From Aurantiochytrium sp. KH105 (lineage: Eukaryota; Sar; Bigyra; Thraustochytrida; Thraustochytriidae), in contig BGKB01000071.1 of NCBI GenBank assembly GCA_003116975.1, positions 186,001-250,000 on the forward strand: a stretch of DNA of 64,000 nt, read 5' to 3'. This document shows positions 56,090 to 64,000 of this stretch, piece by piece. A model generated the notes under the pieces. That model did not search any database. It saw only the letters and a list, made by a program, of their open reading frames with translations, and was not told the DNA's origin. Made by a program: the position numbers and the translations under genes. Within the stretch, counting starts at the first letter, position 1. Every line of letters starts with the position of its first letter.

Positions 56090-56958
56090 TACGAGTCGCG
56101 ACGCGCCGCGCCTGGCTGGTGTTTCTGGTCTGCGCCGTCTCCGCCAGCCGATCTCCCGCGGGGGCACTCTGCGAGTGTCAACGAACAGCTAGCGCAGGTC
56201 TGCATACTGGCTCTATACCTGATTCGGCTTTAGGTCCACCCAAATTCCCAGTATACACCCGTCTAGAATCCGAGGTGATTCCGCGCCGACCCGAGTCCTT
56301 TTCCGTCGTTGGGGCTGGAGAGGCCGACTCCGGCGACGCAAACGAGGCCGGCGATGGCCGAGGACGCTGGCAAGAAGAAGAACCCCCGAAACGGAGTCAT
56401 CAGAGGGTGTATTTGGACGGCGAGGGTCCTAAACCGCTTTGCGGTCATCGTGACTTCGAAGAGGCTTGAGTACCGGTACCTGGTACCAAGCCGCGTAGAC
56501 AGGTGGTACCAAACCGGATTCGCCAAGCCGCGGGTCGACAAAGCGCCAACCACCACGAGCATAAGCACAGCACGAGCACGAGTACGAGCACGAGCACGAG
56601 CGCAAGAAGCGCGAGCAGCAAGGCAGGCAAGAAGGCAGCAAGAAGGCGGGCGGGACGAGAGAGGTACGTGCGAAGCAAAGACCGACCGGCTCGCGCAAGT
56701 CGGCGTGCAGGCGGGTAAAGCGAGCGGGCGGCGGGCGAAGAATGCGCCGACCAACCTAACGACCCTGCCTTGATCCAGGGAGGATAAGATGCGCGTCGCG
56801 CACGGGCGGACGGGCAAGGATGAGTGAAGGAGTGCAGGTGCAAGGGTGCGAGGGAGGGAACGTGAACTGACGGCTGCGACGTTTTATCTCCGATCTTCTT
56901 CATCTACAAAGACAAGAACAAGAAGAAGAAGAAGAAGAAAAACACATTTTTTTTCAAG
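55890..56958. other. Intergenic: divergent promoter region of importin-5 and the acidic protein
   Basis: These 1,069 bp contain a GCGT run at 56059-56092 and an imperfect ACGAGC run at 56568-56606. A 140-codon open frame starts at ATG 56354 but becomes Arg/Ala-rich low complexity and matches nothing I know. The last 60 bp before the next gene are an AAGAAG-type purine run. Confidence 0.5.
56059..56092 (+). repeat. (GCGT)n microsatellite
   Basis: Eight or so GCGT units lie about 170 bp upstream of the importin-5 ATG. Confidence 0.88.
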
Positions 56959-57708
56959 ATGGAGGCCATTGTGGGACTCATGACCAAGGTTGGTCCCATT
57001 GTGCAGACGGTGCTGATGACCGAGGCGGGCGAGTTTGAGGAGATCACCATGGACATGACGCCAGCCAAAGATGAGATTACCAAGCGTCTGCAGGGTCGAG
57101 CCACCTTTCTTGGCAAATTCAGGGAACAAAATGTCGTTCTGATGACCGTACGGGACCCTGTTGAAGACCTGCACAAGGTGAATGCCGGAAAGCTGCCGTA
57201 CCCGTTTAACGAGCTGCCCGAGGCTGTACGCGGTGCAGTGCTGCTCGTCAAGATGGGCGACGATGCCGAGCCGGAGACATTTACCCTCAAGGATTTTGAA
57301 ACTCTTTCTGCCACCCAAAAGGAAAAGCTCGAAAAGGGCATCAACGAGGACGCCGTTGAGGATGCCGGTGATGACGCCGAGGTCGCCCAGGAAGAAGAAG
57401 ATGACGAAGAGGAAGATGACGAGGACTTTGATGGCGAGGGTGACGAGGACGAGGACGACGATGAGGACGACGACGAAGACGACGATGGCGACGAGGATGA
57501 GGAAAATGACGACGACGACGAAGACGAGAAAGATGAGAACGAGGAGGACGAGGACAAGGCTGTGGATGACGCTGAAGAGGCCTCGGACGAAAAACCCGTG
57601 GAAGCCGATTCCTCCGAAGCAGACAATGCCACGAAGCGCAAGCCCGAGGTCGACGCTGCGCCTGACAGCGCCAAAAAGGCAAAAACCTCTGCGCCAACAG
57701 AGGCCTAG
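56959..57708 (+). CDS. Conserved small protein with very acidic C terminus
   Basis: ATG at 56959 gives 249 aa. Residues 1-115 form a compact mixed domain: TKVGPIVQTVLMT, EITMDMTPAKDEITKRLQGRATFLGKF, NVVLMTVRD and LPYPFNELPEAVRGAVLLVKMGDDAEPETFTLKDF. This pattern recalls an uncharacterised domain found in algal and stramenopile proteins (possibly DUF5880), but I could not verify it. Residues about 120-200 are almost entirely Asp and Glu, and the C terminus has TKRKPEV and AKKAKT, which look like a nuclear localisation signal. The acidic tail suggests a histone-, RNA- or chaperone-type partner; the function is unknown. The long minus-strand frame here is only its complement. Confidence 0.7.
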   Translation: MEAIVGLMTKVGPIVQTVLMTEAGEFEEITMDMTPAKDEITKRLQGRATFLGKFREQNVVLMTVRDPVEDLHKVNAGKLPYPFNELPEAVRGAVLLVKMGDDAEPETFTLKDFETLSATQKEKLEKGINEDAVEDAGDDAEVAQEEEDDEEEDDEDFDGEGDEDEDDDEDDDEDDDGDEDEENDDDDEDEKDENEEDEDKAVDDAEEASDEKPVEADSSEADNATKRKPEVDAAPDSAKKAKTSAPTEA

Positions 57709-57967
57709 GCAACAATTCCAAACAGAATCTCTTTCGTGTGATCTTTTTTCAATGAATTTGAAAGCAGACAATGCTTCCCTGAGCAAATTCAAGAGAAAAT
57801 CGAACTGTTGCCATTTGCATGTATCACATTTACAATTTTGAATTCGGACATTTCCTTTTGTTCAACTATACAAAGAAGTTGTCGTATTGAAGCTGCAATC
57901 CCTTGCGAGAAAGTCTCAAACTAATTTACACACCACGCTGTTTCAACTTGCGCTCCTTTTTACAATC

Positions 57968-59506
57968 TTAATCTTGCTCACTTACTTCTGGATAAGCCTC
58001 GGCAGCACCCTCGTCGTCTTCGTACATTGGACCGACCTCGGTATATGCATTGTACTCCCCGTCTTGGAAACTTGGTCCAACTTCTGGGTAAGCACTTGCT
58101 TCCCCACCTTCGTGTGGCATCGATGGACCAACCTCCGGATAAGCGGTCTTGTTTCCTTCGTCTTGGAGACTTGGTCCAACTTCTGGGTGAGCACTGGCTT
58201 CCTCACCGTCGCTTTGCATTGATGGGCCAACTTCCAGATATGCGGTCTTGTTTCCTCCGTCCTGAAAACTAGGTCCGATCTCTGGGCGGATTGTTGAACT
58301 ATCCTTGGTGTGCACGATGACTCGAGAAGTATCCACGTCAGTATGCACGGTGGCTGATTCGACTTGGTCCAAGGCTGGTGAAACACCGTCGCGTACATGA
58401 GTTAATAGAGTCTTGTCACCAGCATGTTGAGACCGAGATGGATCCTCATGAAGGGTCGTTGGACTTTGCTGCAGCGTCTCACGGTTCCTCGTTTCGACCT
58501 GCTCTCGTTTCGCAAGGACCGCGCTTGTGTCGATTTGATAGTCTTCTTCAACGTCGGAGAAAATGTCCCCGTCGTCATCGTCATCCTGATTTTCAATACC
58601 ATGATTGGCAGCAATGCTTTTCGGATGATGATGATGATGATTGGCCTCTGCGTCTCCTGAGCGAGCGTTACGGACGTTTTCGTTGTCAGATTTTGCAGAT
58701 GATCTTTCTGACCAGGCGCGCCAAGCAAGGGATGATGGCTTTGGAGGATGTAAGGGTAGCAAAGCTATTGGTTCCGTTGTACGCGGCTTCAATCGTGGAA
58801 TCCTCTCGTTGGGGCTGTAGATGAAATGCAAAGCCCCAGGCGCAAAGGACGAACGCGAACGCGCGCGAATAAAATTATGATCGCGTCGATTGCGCGCAAG
58901 GCAAGCATGAACAATGCTCACAGCTGCACTGGAGATTTGGACTGCACCGCTGCGTTGTGCCGCAGCTTCTTCCTCGCGGCGAATCTCTTCCCGGCGTTTT
59001 CGAACCTGGTCGAGGTCAAGCCCTCGCTTGAGGTGACCAAAATCTTCACCGTTCTCGTCCGTTGGTCCCAAAACGCTAGCGTACTCACTGGCATGGTCTA
59101 CGGCGTCAACGAGCCCCCCGCGACCAGCTCGGCGCTCCGCGGCACGGTCTCTGTACAACTGGGATTTCTCCCCTTTGGGACCCGCCGAGGCCTCATTTTC
59201 TACTTCCGCGTCGCGGCCTTGCTGAAATGATCTTCGGCCATTTCCGTCGAGGTCGACACGATTCGCATCGACGCCCTCATGGCCGTTATTCAAAGCGTCC
59301 TCTGCATCATCGTCGTGCATGCTGCGGTCATCGAGGTCGTCGTCAAGGTCATCGTCGTCGTCGAACTGGCGCTCCTGGCCATGAGCCTGGCGCTTCGAGT
59401 GCCGGCGGCGCGCGGCGTCACGGTGGACCTCGTGCATCACAGCGGCGTCTACCTTGCGGCCCATGACGTCCGCGGCTCCCGCGAGCCGCGGTCGCTTGCG
59501 CTCCAT
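57968..59506 (-). CDS. IK: RED/IK splicing-factor homologue with tandem-repeat C terminus
   Basis: ATG at 59506 gives 512 aa starting MERKRPRLAG; longer frames start only at TTG and enter a leucine run. The RED_N features are LYRDRAAERRAG, EYASVLGPTDENGEDFGHLKRGLDLDQVRKRREEI and, after a divergent stretch, FAPGALHFIYS with IPRLKPRTTEPI, corresponding to RED's KxLVKGLDFALLQKVR and FLPGRMAY...IPTTLIR. RED/IK is a spliceosomal B-complex protein partnering SMU1. The RED C-terminal region is replaced by an acidic, His-rich section and six to seven 16-17 residue repeats of YPEVGPSxQDxGxxxA. It is divergent from the methyltransferase-like gene, 273 bp away. Confidence 0.72.
   Translation of the reverse strand: MERKRPRLAGAADVMGRKVDAAVMHEVHRDAARRRHSKRQAHGQERQFDDDDDLDDDLDDRSMHDDDAEDALNNGHEGVDANRVDLDGNGRRSFQQGRDAEVENEASAGPKGEKSQLYRDRAAERRAGRGGLVDAVDHASEYASVLGPTDENGEDFGHLKRGLDLDQVRKRREEIRREEEAAAQRSGAVQISSAAVSIVHACLARNRRDHNFIRARSRSSFAPGALHFIYSPNERIPRLKPRTTEPIALLPLHPPKPSSLAWRAWSERSSAKSDNENVRNARSGDAEANHHHHHPKSIAANHGIENQDDDDDGDIFSDVEEDYQIDTSAVLAKREQVETRNRETLQQSPTTLHEDPSRSQHAGDKTLLTHVRDGVSPALDQVESATVHTDVDTSRVIVHTKDSSTIRPEIGPSFQDGGNKTAYLEVGPSMQSDGEEASAHPEVGPSLQDEGNKTAYPEVGPSMPHEGGEASAYPEVGPSFQDGEYNAYTEVGPMYEDDEGAAEAYPEVSEQD
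57975..58295 (-). repeat. Coding tandem repeat, PEVGPS units
   Basis: At the protein level, two alternating units (PEVGPSxQDxGNKTAY and PEVGPSMxxxGEEASA) form a 33-residue, roughly 99-bp higher-order repeat covering the last 110 or so residues of the RED homologue. The nucleotide words CTTGGTCCAACTTCTGG and GATGGACCAAC/GATGGGCCAAC recur at that spacing. Confidence 0.85.
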
Positions 59507-59779
59507 CTTGCGCCGGCGGCTGGCACGGGTGGCTTGGCTCAGCCCCAAGTCGATCTGCGCGCTCACTTGCTCGTGGCCCGTCGTGGCCACGGAATAAAAG
59601 TAAAGAGCAAACCAGCAAGCTGCGACGCAGCGCAGCGCAGCGCAGCGCGACAAGAAGAGCTGGTGGCGCGCGAAGCACTCCCGACGTATCAGTCGACGAC
59701 AATCCCGGCGCGCTCGTCGTTCGTGTGTGGCCGCGTAAGAAAGGAGCAAAAGGAGAAGGAGAAGAAGAAGGAGGAGAAG
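59507..59779. other. Divergent promoter region of RED and the methyltransferase-like gene
   Basis: This 273-bp spacer includes GCAGC repeats (59622-59650) and a GGAGAAG run just before the plus-strand ATG. It must contain both promoters or a shared one. Confidence 0.5.
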
Positions 59780-60886
59780 ATGTCGGCCATGGCCACGGAG
59801 CACGAGCAGGACGAGGACCTGGCCGAGCTGCTGGCGGCGCTGGAGCCGTTGCCACTGCAGTTCCTGGACCAGATGCTGGGTGGCATGCTCTTTCCCAATG
59901 GTGTGGTGGGAGACCTGCAACAATGGCGGGGAAATACGGGGCTGGCCGAGTCTCTTCGCAACATGTACCTGCGCAAGGCCTTTGGCCGCGGCGAAGCCTA
60001 CGAACGCGGTCTACAGCGCGCTGCAGATCCAGGATTTTTGCCCTCGAGACAAGATCTCATCGAACTCTTTGGCCTTCAAAGACCAGCGCCAGAAAATTGG
60101 CAGCGCGCAGGCCCCAAGGACCACCTCAAACGCAAACAGGATCTCATGCGTCAGGCTCTGGCCGCGCAGCCTCCAGGCAGCGTGCAAGGCTGGTCTCTCG
60201 AGGATAAACTCGAGGCTCTGGGATGCGCCGTTTGGGGTCGTGGGGCATTTAACCTTGTGGCAGAGGAGACCGGGCGTTACGAATTTTACACGCGCGAGTA
60301 CATTGAGTCTTTGGCGCGATATGTGCATGAACGGCTCGAGGCCCTCGGGGCGGCTCGGGGTGGTGCCTCTGGAGATCTCGTCGAGGTTGGTGCCGGCAGC
60401 GGCTCGTTGACCTTTTTCCTCAATGCTGCGTTGGAAAAACTAGGCTCCAAACATCGCTGTCTCGCTACGGATCCAGACTTGCGACCCGCACCACGACAGC
60501 GCGCTGGACCATCCGGAGAATCAGGCAGCTACACCATCGACCCACTCAACGTATCGCAGGCGCTTTCCAAGTACAGTCCGGTCATAGTCCTTTGCGCATG
60601 GATGCCGATGGACACCGATTGGTCAAGCGAGTTTCGAAAATGCTCATCTGTTCAAGAGTACGTGCTTGTTGGCGAGGCAGACTTTGGCGCTTGTGGCCAT
60701 AACTGGCTTACGTGGGGCAATGCAGAGTTCCGTGAAGAAGGCAAACACGAAAGCACTGCGCCCTTTCTTGCAGAGGGGTGGAGTCGGGTGGATTTACCCG
60801 ATATCTCGAGATGGCAGATGCAGCGCTACGATAGCGACCACTATGCTGGAAATTCCATCACCGTTTCTTTTCGCCGATCTCCATGA
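59780..60886 (+). CDS. SAM-dependent methyltransferase-like protein
   Basis: ATG at 59780 gives 368 aa. The frame extends 500 bp upstream, but that part is antisense to RED and rich in Val/Ala, so it is excluded. Residues about 10-165 are a helical N-terminal region. At about residue 197 LVEVGAGSGSLTFFLNAAL matches motif I of Rossmann-fold methyltransferases (E/DxGxGxG), followed by a possible acidic motif in CLATDPDLR. Later VIVLCAWMPMDTDWSSEFR and YVLVGEADFGACGHNWLTWG resemble a family of uncharacterised eukaryotic proteins with degenerate methyltransferase folds. The substrate is unknown, and catalytic activity is not certain. Confidence 0.7.
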   Translation: MSAMATEHEQDEDLAELLAALEPLPLQFLDQMLGGMLFPNGVVGDLQQWRGNTGLAESLRNMYLRKAFGRGEAYERGLQRAADPGFLPSRQDLIELFGLQRPAPENWQRAGPKDHLKRKQDLMRQALAAQPPGSVQGWSLEDKLEALGCAVWGRGAFNLVAEETGRYEFYTREYIESLARYVHERLEALGAARGGASGDLVEVGAGSGSLTFFLNAALEKLGSKHRCLATDPDLRPAPRQRAGPSGESGSYTIDPLNVSQALSKYSPVIVLCAWMPMDTDWSSEFRKCSSVQEYVLVGEADFGACGHNWLTWGNAEFREEGKHESTAPFLAEGWSRVDLPDISRWQMQRYDSDHYAGNSITVSFRRSP

Positions 60887-61034
60887 CGAGGTTTCGGTTC
60901 GACGCGAGGTATCCTCTCCGTCTATATATTCGTAAGGATACTATCCGTCATGCCGGGGGAGGGTCAAGAATGGAAAAGAAGAGATTCTACACCTACCTCC
61001 CAATCAAACTTGAAGGGATAAAATCATTTACGTC
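60887..61034. other. Short convergent spacer
   Basis: This 148-bp spacer between two 3' ends has no recognised feature. Confidence 0.4.
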
Positions 61035-63788
61035 TTAGACAAGGCTAATGGTTTCCGTGGGCGCCCTCTTCTGAGTTGGAGGTGGCGCATCAGACACGAG
61101 ATCAATGGTCACTTCTCCAGGAGCGCCGACTAAAGAGGACAAAGACGACGACGACGACGAAGACGAAGAAGATGAGGAGGATGAAGAAGATGACGAAGCG
61201 GTTGCGCCTGCGGCACCAGCACTTGATGCAGACGTAGCAGAAGTGGGCGCTTGCTTCGAACTTCCAAACTTTTGCAGGGCTTCTCGAATTTCTGCAATGA
61301 TTTTGAGCAGCTTCGCGTCTGCGGCGCGGTGCACGTGGGGAGGCGTATACGGCACAAACCCGCTAAAAAGGTCCTCGGGGTCACCATAGAAGCTCGCCTG
61401 CATGGTAGCATGCTCATCATTTTCTTCCTTCCCTCCATCGTCGTCGACTTTGTCGTCCCACTTGTCGAGTTCTCCTTCGTCATCAAAGTACTTGTGCGGT
61501 TCATAAAAGTCTCCCATCATCGAGGCCCATTTGCTCATCGCATTGCCATAGAAAGTTTTACTGAACGTTTTTGCCTTCGCTTGATAGGTCGCCTCCTGAC
61601 TCTTTTTTGCACTTCCTGAAGATGTGTGGCTCGGCTTAGAGAGTTGATACCATTGCTCGCACTGATCAGAAATGACCTGCTTCTTTAACGAGAAGTGAAT
61701 GTCCAGCACGTCGCGAAAAAGGTATGGCGGGTTCTTGATCATATCGAGAATTCCCCAGCGGAGTGTATCGCGCCGGATGGCCTGATTGTAAGCGTCAGAG
61801 CACGCCTTGCCCGAAGCCGTGCCCATTGTGCTTTCATAGCCCGGTTCATTAAAGTATGGCTGTTCGACAAAAATGAGCGCTTGGATCGAAATCAGAACCT
61901 GCAGAAGCGTGCTTGTTCCCGGCGTCCAACCAGGACCACTCCATGTTCCCAGCAAAGAGAGGCAAACCTTGCCGTTGGCGTAAAGATTCGGATTGAACCG
62001 TACCGAGCCTCCGCCCGTCGTCTTGAAGATCGCAAGTGGAGGCTTGTTCGGGTACTCGGATGGAAAGTAAAAGTCGAACAGAAAGGCACCATTTGCGTAA
62101 GGCGTATCTTCAGGGCCCAAAATGAGCACGGAGATGACGTCGACCCGCGTCTCGTCGACACGCGCAAAGATACCACTTCCCCAGGACATGGGAAGACTCG
62201 TGCGAAGCGTTGAGATTTCGCGCGTGATTTTCCGCATGCGTTGTACGCTTGCCGAGCCGTTCGTTTGCCAGCTGAGAGCTTCGTTAAGGTAGTGGTACCT
62301 TACCGTGGGCTTTGGACGCGTTTGCGCAAGGTCCAGGAGGGCCACCGAGCGAAACTGAATGTCGCGGAGCGTGTCAACATATATAGCCTTGCGCTGAGCA
62401 TCATCGAGAGACCCCGCAGCCCCGGTGCGCAAGAGCGAACGGCGCTCGGATTTCTTACGGGGACGCAGCGCCGCCAAAGTATCGCGGTAGTATCGGTGGG
62501 CTTGCAGAGCCTTGGTGATGCGGTCAATGGATTCGTGGAAGTTGGTAAAAAATTGGTAGGACACATCATCTGCCGCTTGAGAGCCTTGCGTGGCGAGCAC
62601 GTCACGCAAGGAGTCCGGGCTGAGCTCATCCGATCGAGCGTGCTCAGCCAAAAGCAGCTTGCCTTGAGCATCAAGTTTGGTCATGTGCGAGAGCGCGGAA
62701 GTGACTGGTGAAGTGCTCGAGGGCACTGCGCCAGCAGAAGCATTTCCTGGAGTTCCCTCGTCCAGAATCTCCGTCAGGTCTTCCTCCGCTCCTTTCGGGG
62801 CGACAAGGAGACCTGGTAGACCCGTATGAATAGGCTGCGATCCGAGAAAGTTAGTGATCTTGAGCAAGCTTTGGTAAAGAGTATGGCGCTCCGCTACATC
62901 GATTGTGCTGTCGTTGTTCCATAGCGAGCACAAGATGTCAACGAACGAAAGCTTTCCACTTGCAGGGTACCTTTCAGTCTTGTCAAGGAGACGCTTCTTC
63001 GAGCCACGACCTTTTGACATGGACTCCGCAAAGCGATGGACTTCCTCAAGAGGCATACGCAGCAGTCCAGCGAGTCCAAGCACCATATGAGACTTGTCTT
63101 TGCTGACATCCGCAATGCTTGTCTCGAATGTGGATTGAAATGCGTCAAGGGCTTGACTCAGAGCCTCATCTGCCTTGCGCTCGCGCTCGACGGCCGCCTT
63201 GCGAGCAGATTTCGAACGGGCATCGAGATTCACGCTTCCGCCATAACCAGTGCCAGAGACGAAGCCAGATCTCGGCCTGAAGCTCGAGGCGCGGGCTTTC
63301 TTGCGAGATCGCGAGGAGGACTTTTTACCCTCGCTGTGTTTCACAAACTCTACAACGACCGCAGTGAGGCTGTCAGTCAAAGCTTTGAGCTTTTGCGCAG
63401 CGAGACCCGCTTTGGCTGTGTCCGTGCAATACCGCTCAAATTGCGCGCGATCTAGAACCACAGACAGATGATCTACAGGCTGCTTTTTTAGCTTCTCGCC
63501 CTCCGCAGGGTCCGCGCTTCGTTCGCTCGCGGTGAGGTCGATTGCCGTCTCCTCAGCGGGCGTGGTTCCCTCTACAGCGGGGGATGCTGCCTCGAGGTCA
63601 TCATCATCCAGGCACACGAGCGAACCGGTGCTCTGGCGTCGCGATGCGGACTTCGCGTTTCGTCTATCCCTCCTTCTCGACGTCTTGGTCATGTTTTTGG
63701 TGGTGGTGGTCGTCGTCAAGGTCGCCGGAGTCGTCAAGGTCGCCGTGGTTGTGCTTGTCGCTGCGAAGTCGCCTCGCGAGCTTGCCAT
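61035..63788 (-). CDS. BIRC6-like ubiquitin-conjugating (E2) protein
   Basis: ATG at 63788 gives 917 aa. The frame remains open without a stop to the window edge through an Arg/Ser-rich stretch (63890-63974), so the protein may start upstream. The E2 domain lies at about residues 520-700: LPMSWGSGIFARVDETR, VLILGPEDTPYANGAFLFDFYFPSEYPNKPP, VRFNPNLYANGKVCLSLLGTW with catalytic Cys609, and QPYFNEPGYES. These match the large-E2 class of BIRC6/BRUCE more than UBE2O (SVRFNPNLY, FNEPGYE). No BIR domain is present, as in plant and protist relatives. The Lys/Arg/Ser-rich N-terminal region has a basic segment, and the C terminus has a serine run near 61130-61200. It should act as an E2 or hybrid E2/E3. 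Confidence 0.85.
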   Translation of the reverse strand: MASSRGDFAATSTTTATLTTPATLTTTTTTKNMTKTSRRRDRRNAKSASRRQSTGSLVCLDDDDLEAASPAVEGTTPAEETAIDLTASERSADPAEGEKLKKQPVDHLSVVLDRAQFERYCTDTAKAGLAAQKLKALTDSLTAVVVEFVKHSEGKKSSSRSRKKARASSFRPRSGFVSGTGYGGSVNLDARSKSARKAAVERERKADEALSQALDAFQSTFETSIADVSKDKSHMVLGLAGLLRMPLEEVHRFAESMSKGRGSKKRLLDKTERYPASGKLSFVDILCSLWNNDSTIDVAERHTLYQSLLKITNFLGSQPIHTGLPGLLVAPKGAEEDLTEILDEGTPGNASAGAVPSSTSPVTSALSHMTKLDAQGKLLLAEHARSDELSPDSLRDVLATQGSQAADDVSYQFFTNFHESIDRITKALQAHRYYRDTLAALRPRKKSERRSLLRTGAAGSLDDAQRKAIYVDTLRDIQFRSVALLDLAQTRPKPTVRYHYLNEALSWQTNGSASVQRMRKITREISTLRTSLPMSWGSGIFARVDETRVDVISVLILGPEDTPYANGAFLFDFYFPSEYPNKPPLAIFKTTGGGSVRFNPNLYANGKVCLSLLGTWSGPGWTPGTSTLLQVLISIQALIFVEQPYFNEPGYESTMGTASGKACSDAYNQAIRRDTLRWGILDMIKNPPYLFRDVLDIHFSLKKQVISDQCEQWYQLSKPSHTSSGSAKKSQEATYQAKAKTFSKTFYGNAMSKWASMMGDFYEPHKYFDDEGELDKWDDKVDDDGGKEENDEHATMQASFYGDPEDLFSGFVPYTPPHVHRAADAKLLKIIAEIREALQKFGSSKQAPTSATSASSAGAAGATASSSSSSSSSSSSSSSSSSLSSLVGAPGEVTIDLVSDAPPPTQKRAPTETISLV

Positions 63789-63888
63789 CTCTCGCTGCAA
63801 CCAACGAACGAAAGGTGACTGCTGCAGAATCGGAGCCGCTCGCAGCCAGTGCCACCCACGCGTGCCGCAGCTTATCCTTCGTCTGCTG

Positions 63889-63964
63889 TGAGAGCGAGAG
63901 CGGGAGTGAGAGCGCGGTTGAGAGCGAGAGCGAGAGCGTGAGCGTGAACGAGAGCGAGAGCGAA
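63889..63964 (+). repeat. (GAGAGC)n imperfect hexanucleotide repeat
   Basis: This imperfect run of GAGAGC/GAGCGT units would encode an RS-dipeptide tract on the minus strand if the E2 gene begins upstream; otherwise it lies in its 5' region. Confidence 0.8.
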
Positions 63965-64000
63965 GATGCCCCAAGGATGCGCGTCTTCCTTCTCGCGCCA

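Noticed and set aside
56354..56773. 140-codon frame before the acidic protein
   Set aside because: It becomes an Arg/Ala repeat generated by an ACGAGC run and lacks any recognisable domain.
56884..57792. 302-codon minus-strand frame rich in Val/Leu/Ile
   Set aside because: It is the complement of the Asp/Glu codons of the acidic protein, which produces fake membrane-like segments.
57975..58295. Regularly spaced repeats resembling a CRISPR array
   Set aside because: They are in-frame coding repeats of a protein tail in a eukaryotic gene, without unique spacers or cas genes.
59279..59779. N-terminal extension of the methyltransferase-like gene
   Set aside because: The 167 extra residues are antisense to RED, Val/Ala-rich and precede a well-placed ATG at 59780.

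Overview
The window looks like nuclear DNA of a GC-rich, gene-dense, intron-poor eukaryotic microbe. Most genes are single long open frames coding for conserved eukaryotic machinery: VPS8, APC1, WDR17, TMEM135, proteasome subunits alpha-6 and RPN2, an importin-5 type karyopherin, SPAG1, RED/IK and a BIRC6-type E2. One gene clearly needs GT-AG splicing. SPAG1 (a dynein-arm assembly factor), an LC8-type dynein light chain and WDR17 suggest an organism with a flagellated stage. A thraustochytrid or other stramenopile fits best, but this is inferred from gene content and style only; no sequence search was run.

Layout. 1-12.3 kb: VPS8 (5' end outside the window) converges on a very long APC1 gene. 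13.1-16.5 kb: a scrambled accessory island holding an intact multi-pass membrane protein gene, a frameshifted paralogue in the opposite orientation and, between them, a decayed transposon with DDE-transposase and Ulp1-protease (C48) remnants. An exact 96-bp direct repeat brackets the transposon debris, and one ambiguous base (N) lies beside the second copy. 16.6-31 kb: LC8 dynein light chain, WDR17, a sulfatase, TMEM135, a three-exon proteasome alpha-6 gene and a flavin monooxygenase. 31.3-35.8 kb: three tandem paralogues, each with a small six-cysteine EGF-like ectodomain followed by about seven membrane spans. 35.8-45.2 kb: a coiled-coil protein, a possible tail-anchored microprotein, RPN2, a BAR-domain protein and another multi-pass membrane protein. 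45.7-64 kb: bifunctional hydratase/dehydrogenase of beta-oxidation, SPAG1, importin-5, an acidic protein, RED/IK, a methyltransferase-like protein and a BIRC6-like E2 whose 5' end may lie outside.

Functional themes. Four genes belong to the ubiquitin-proteasome pathway (APC1, alpha-6, RPN2, the E2) and two relate to dyneins or cilia. The most novel-looking item is the tandem EGF-like/seven-span receptor-like family; next is the transposon-bearing duplicated island. Many start codons below are chosen downstream of the longest open frame, because the longest frames begin with TTG or GTG rather than ATG. Membrane spans and domain limits are by eye.
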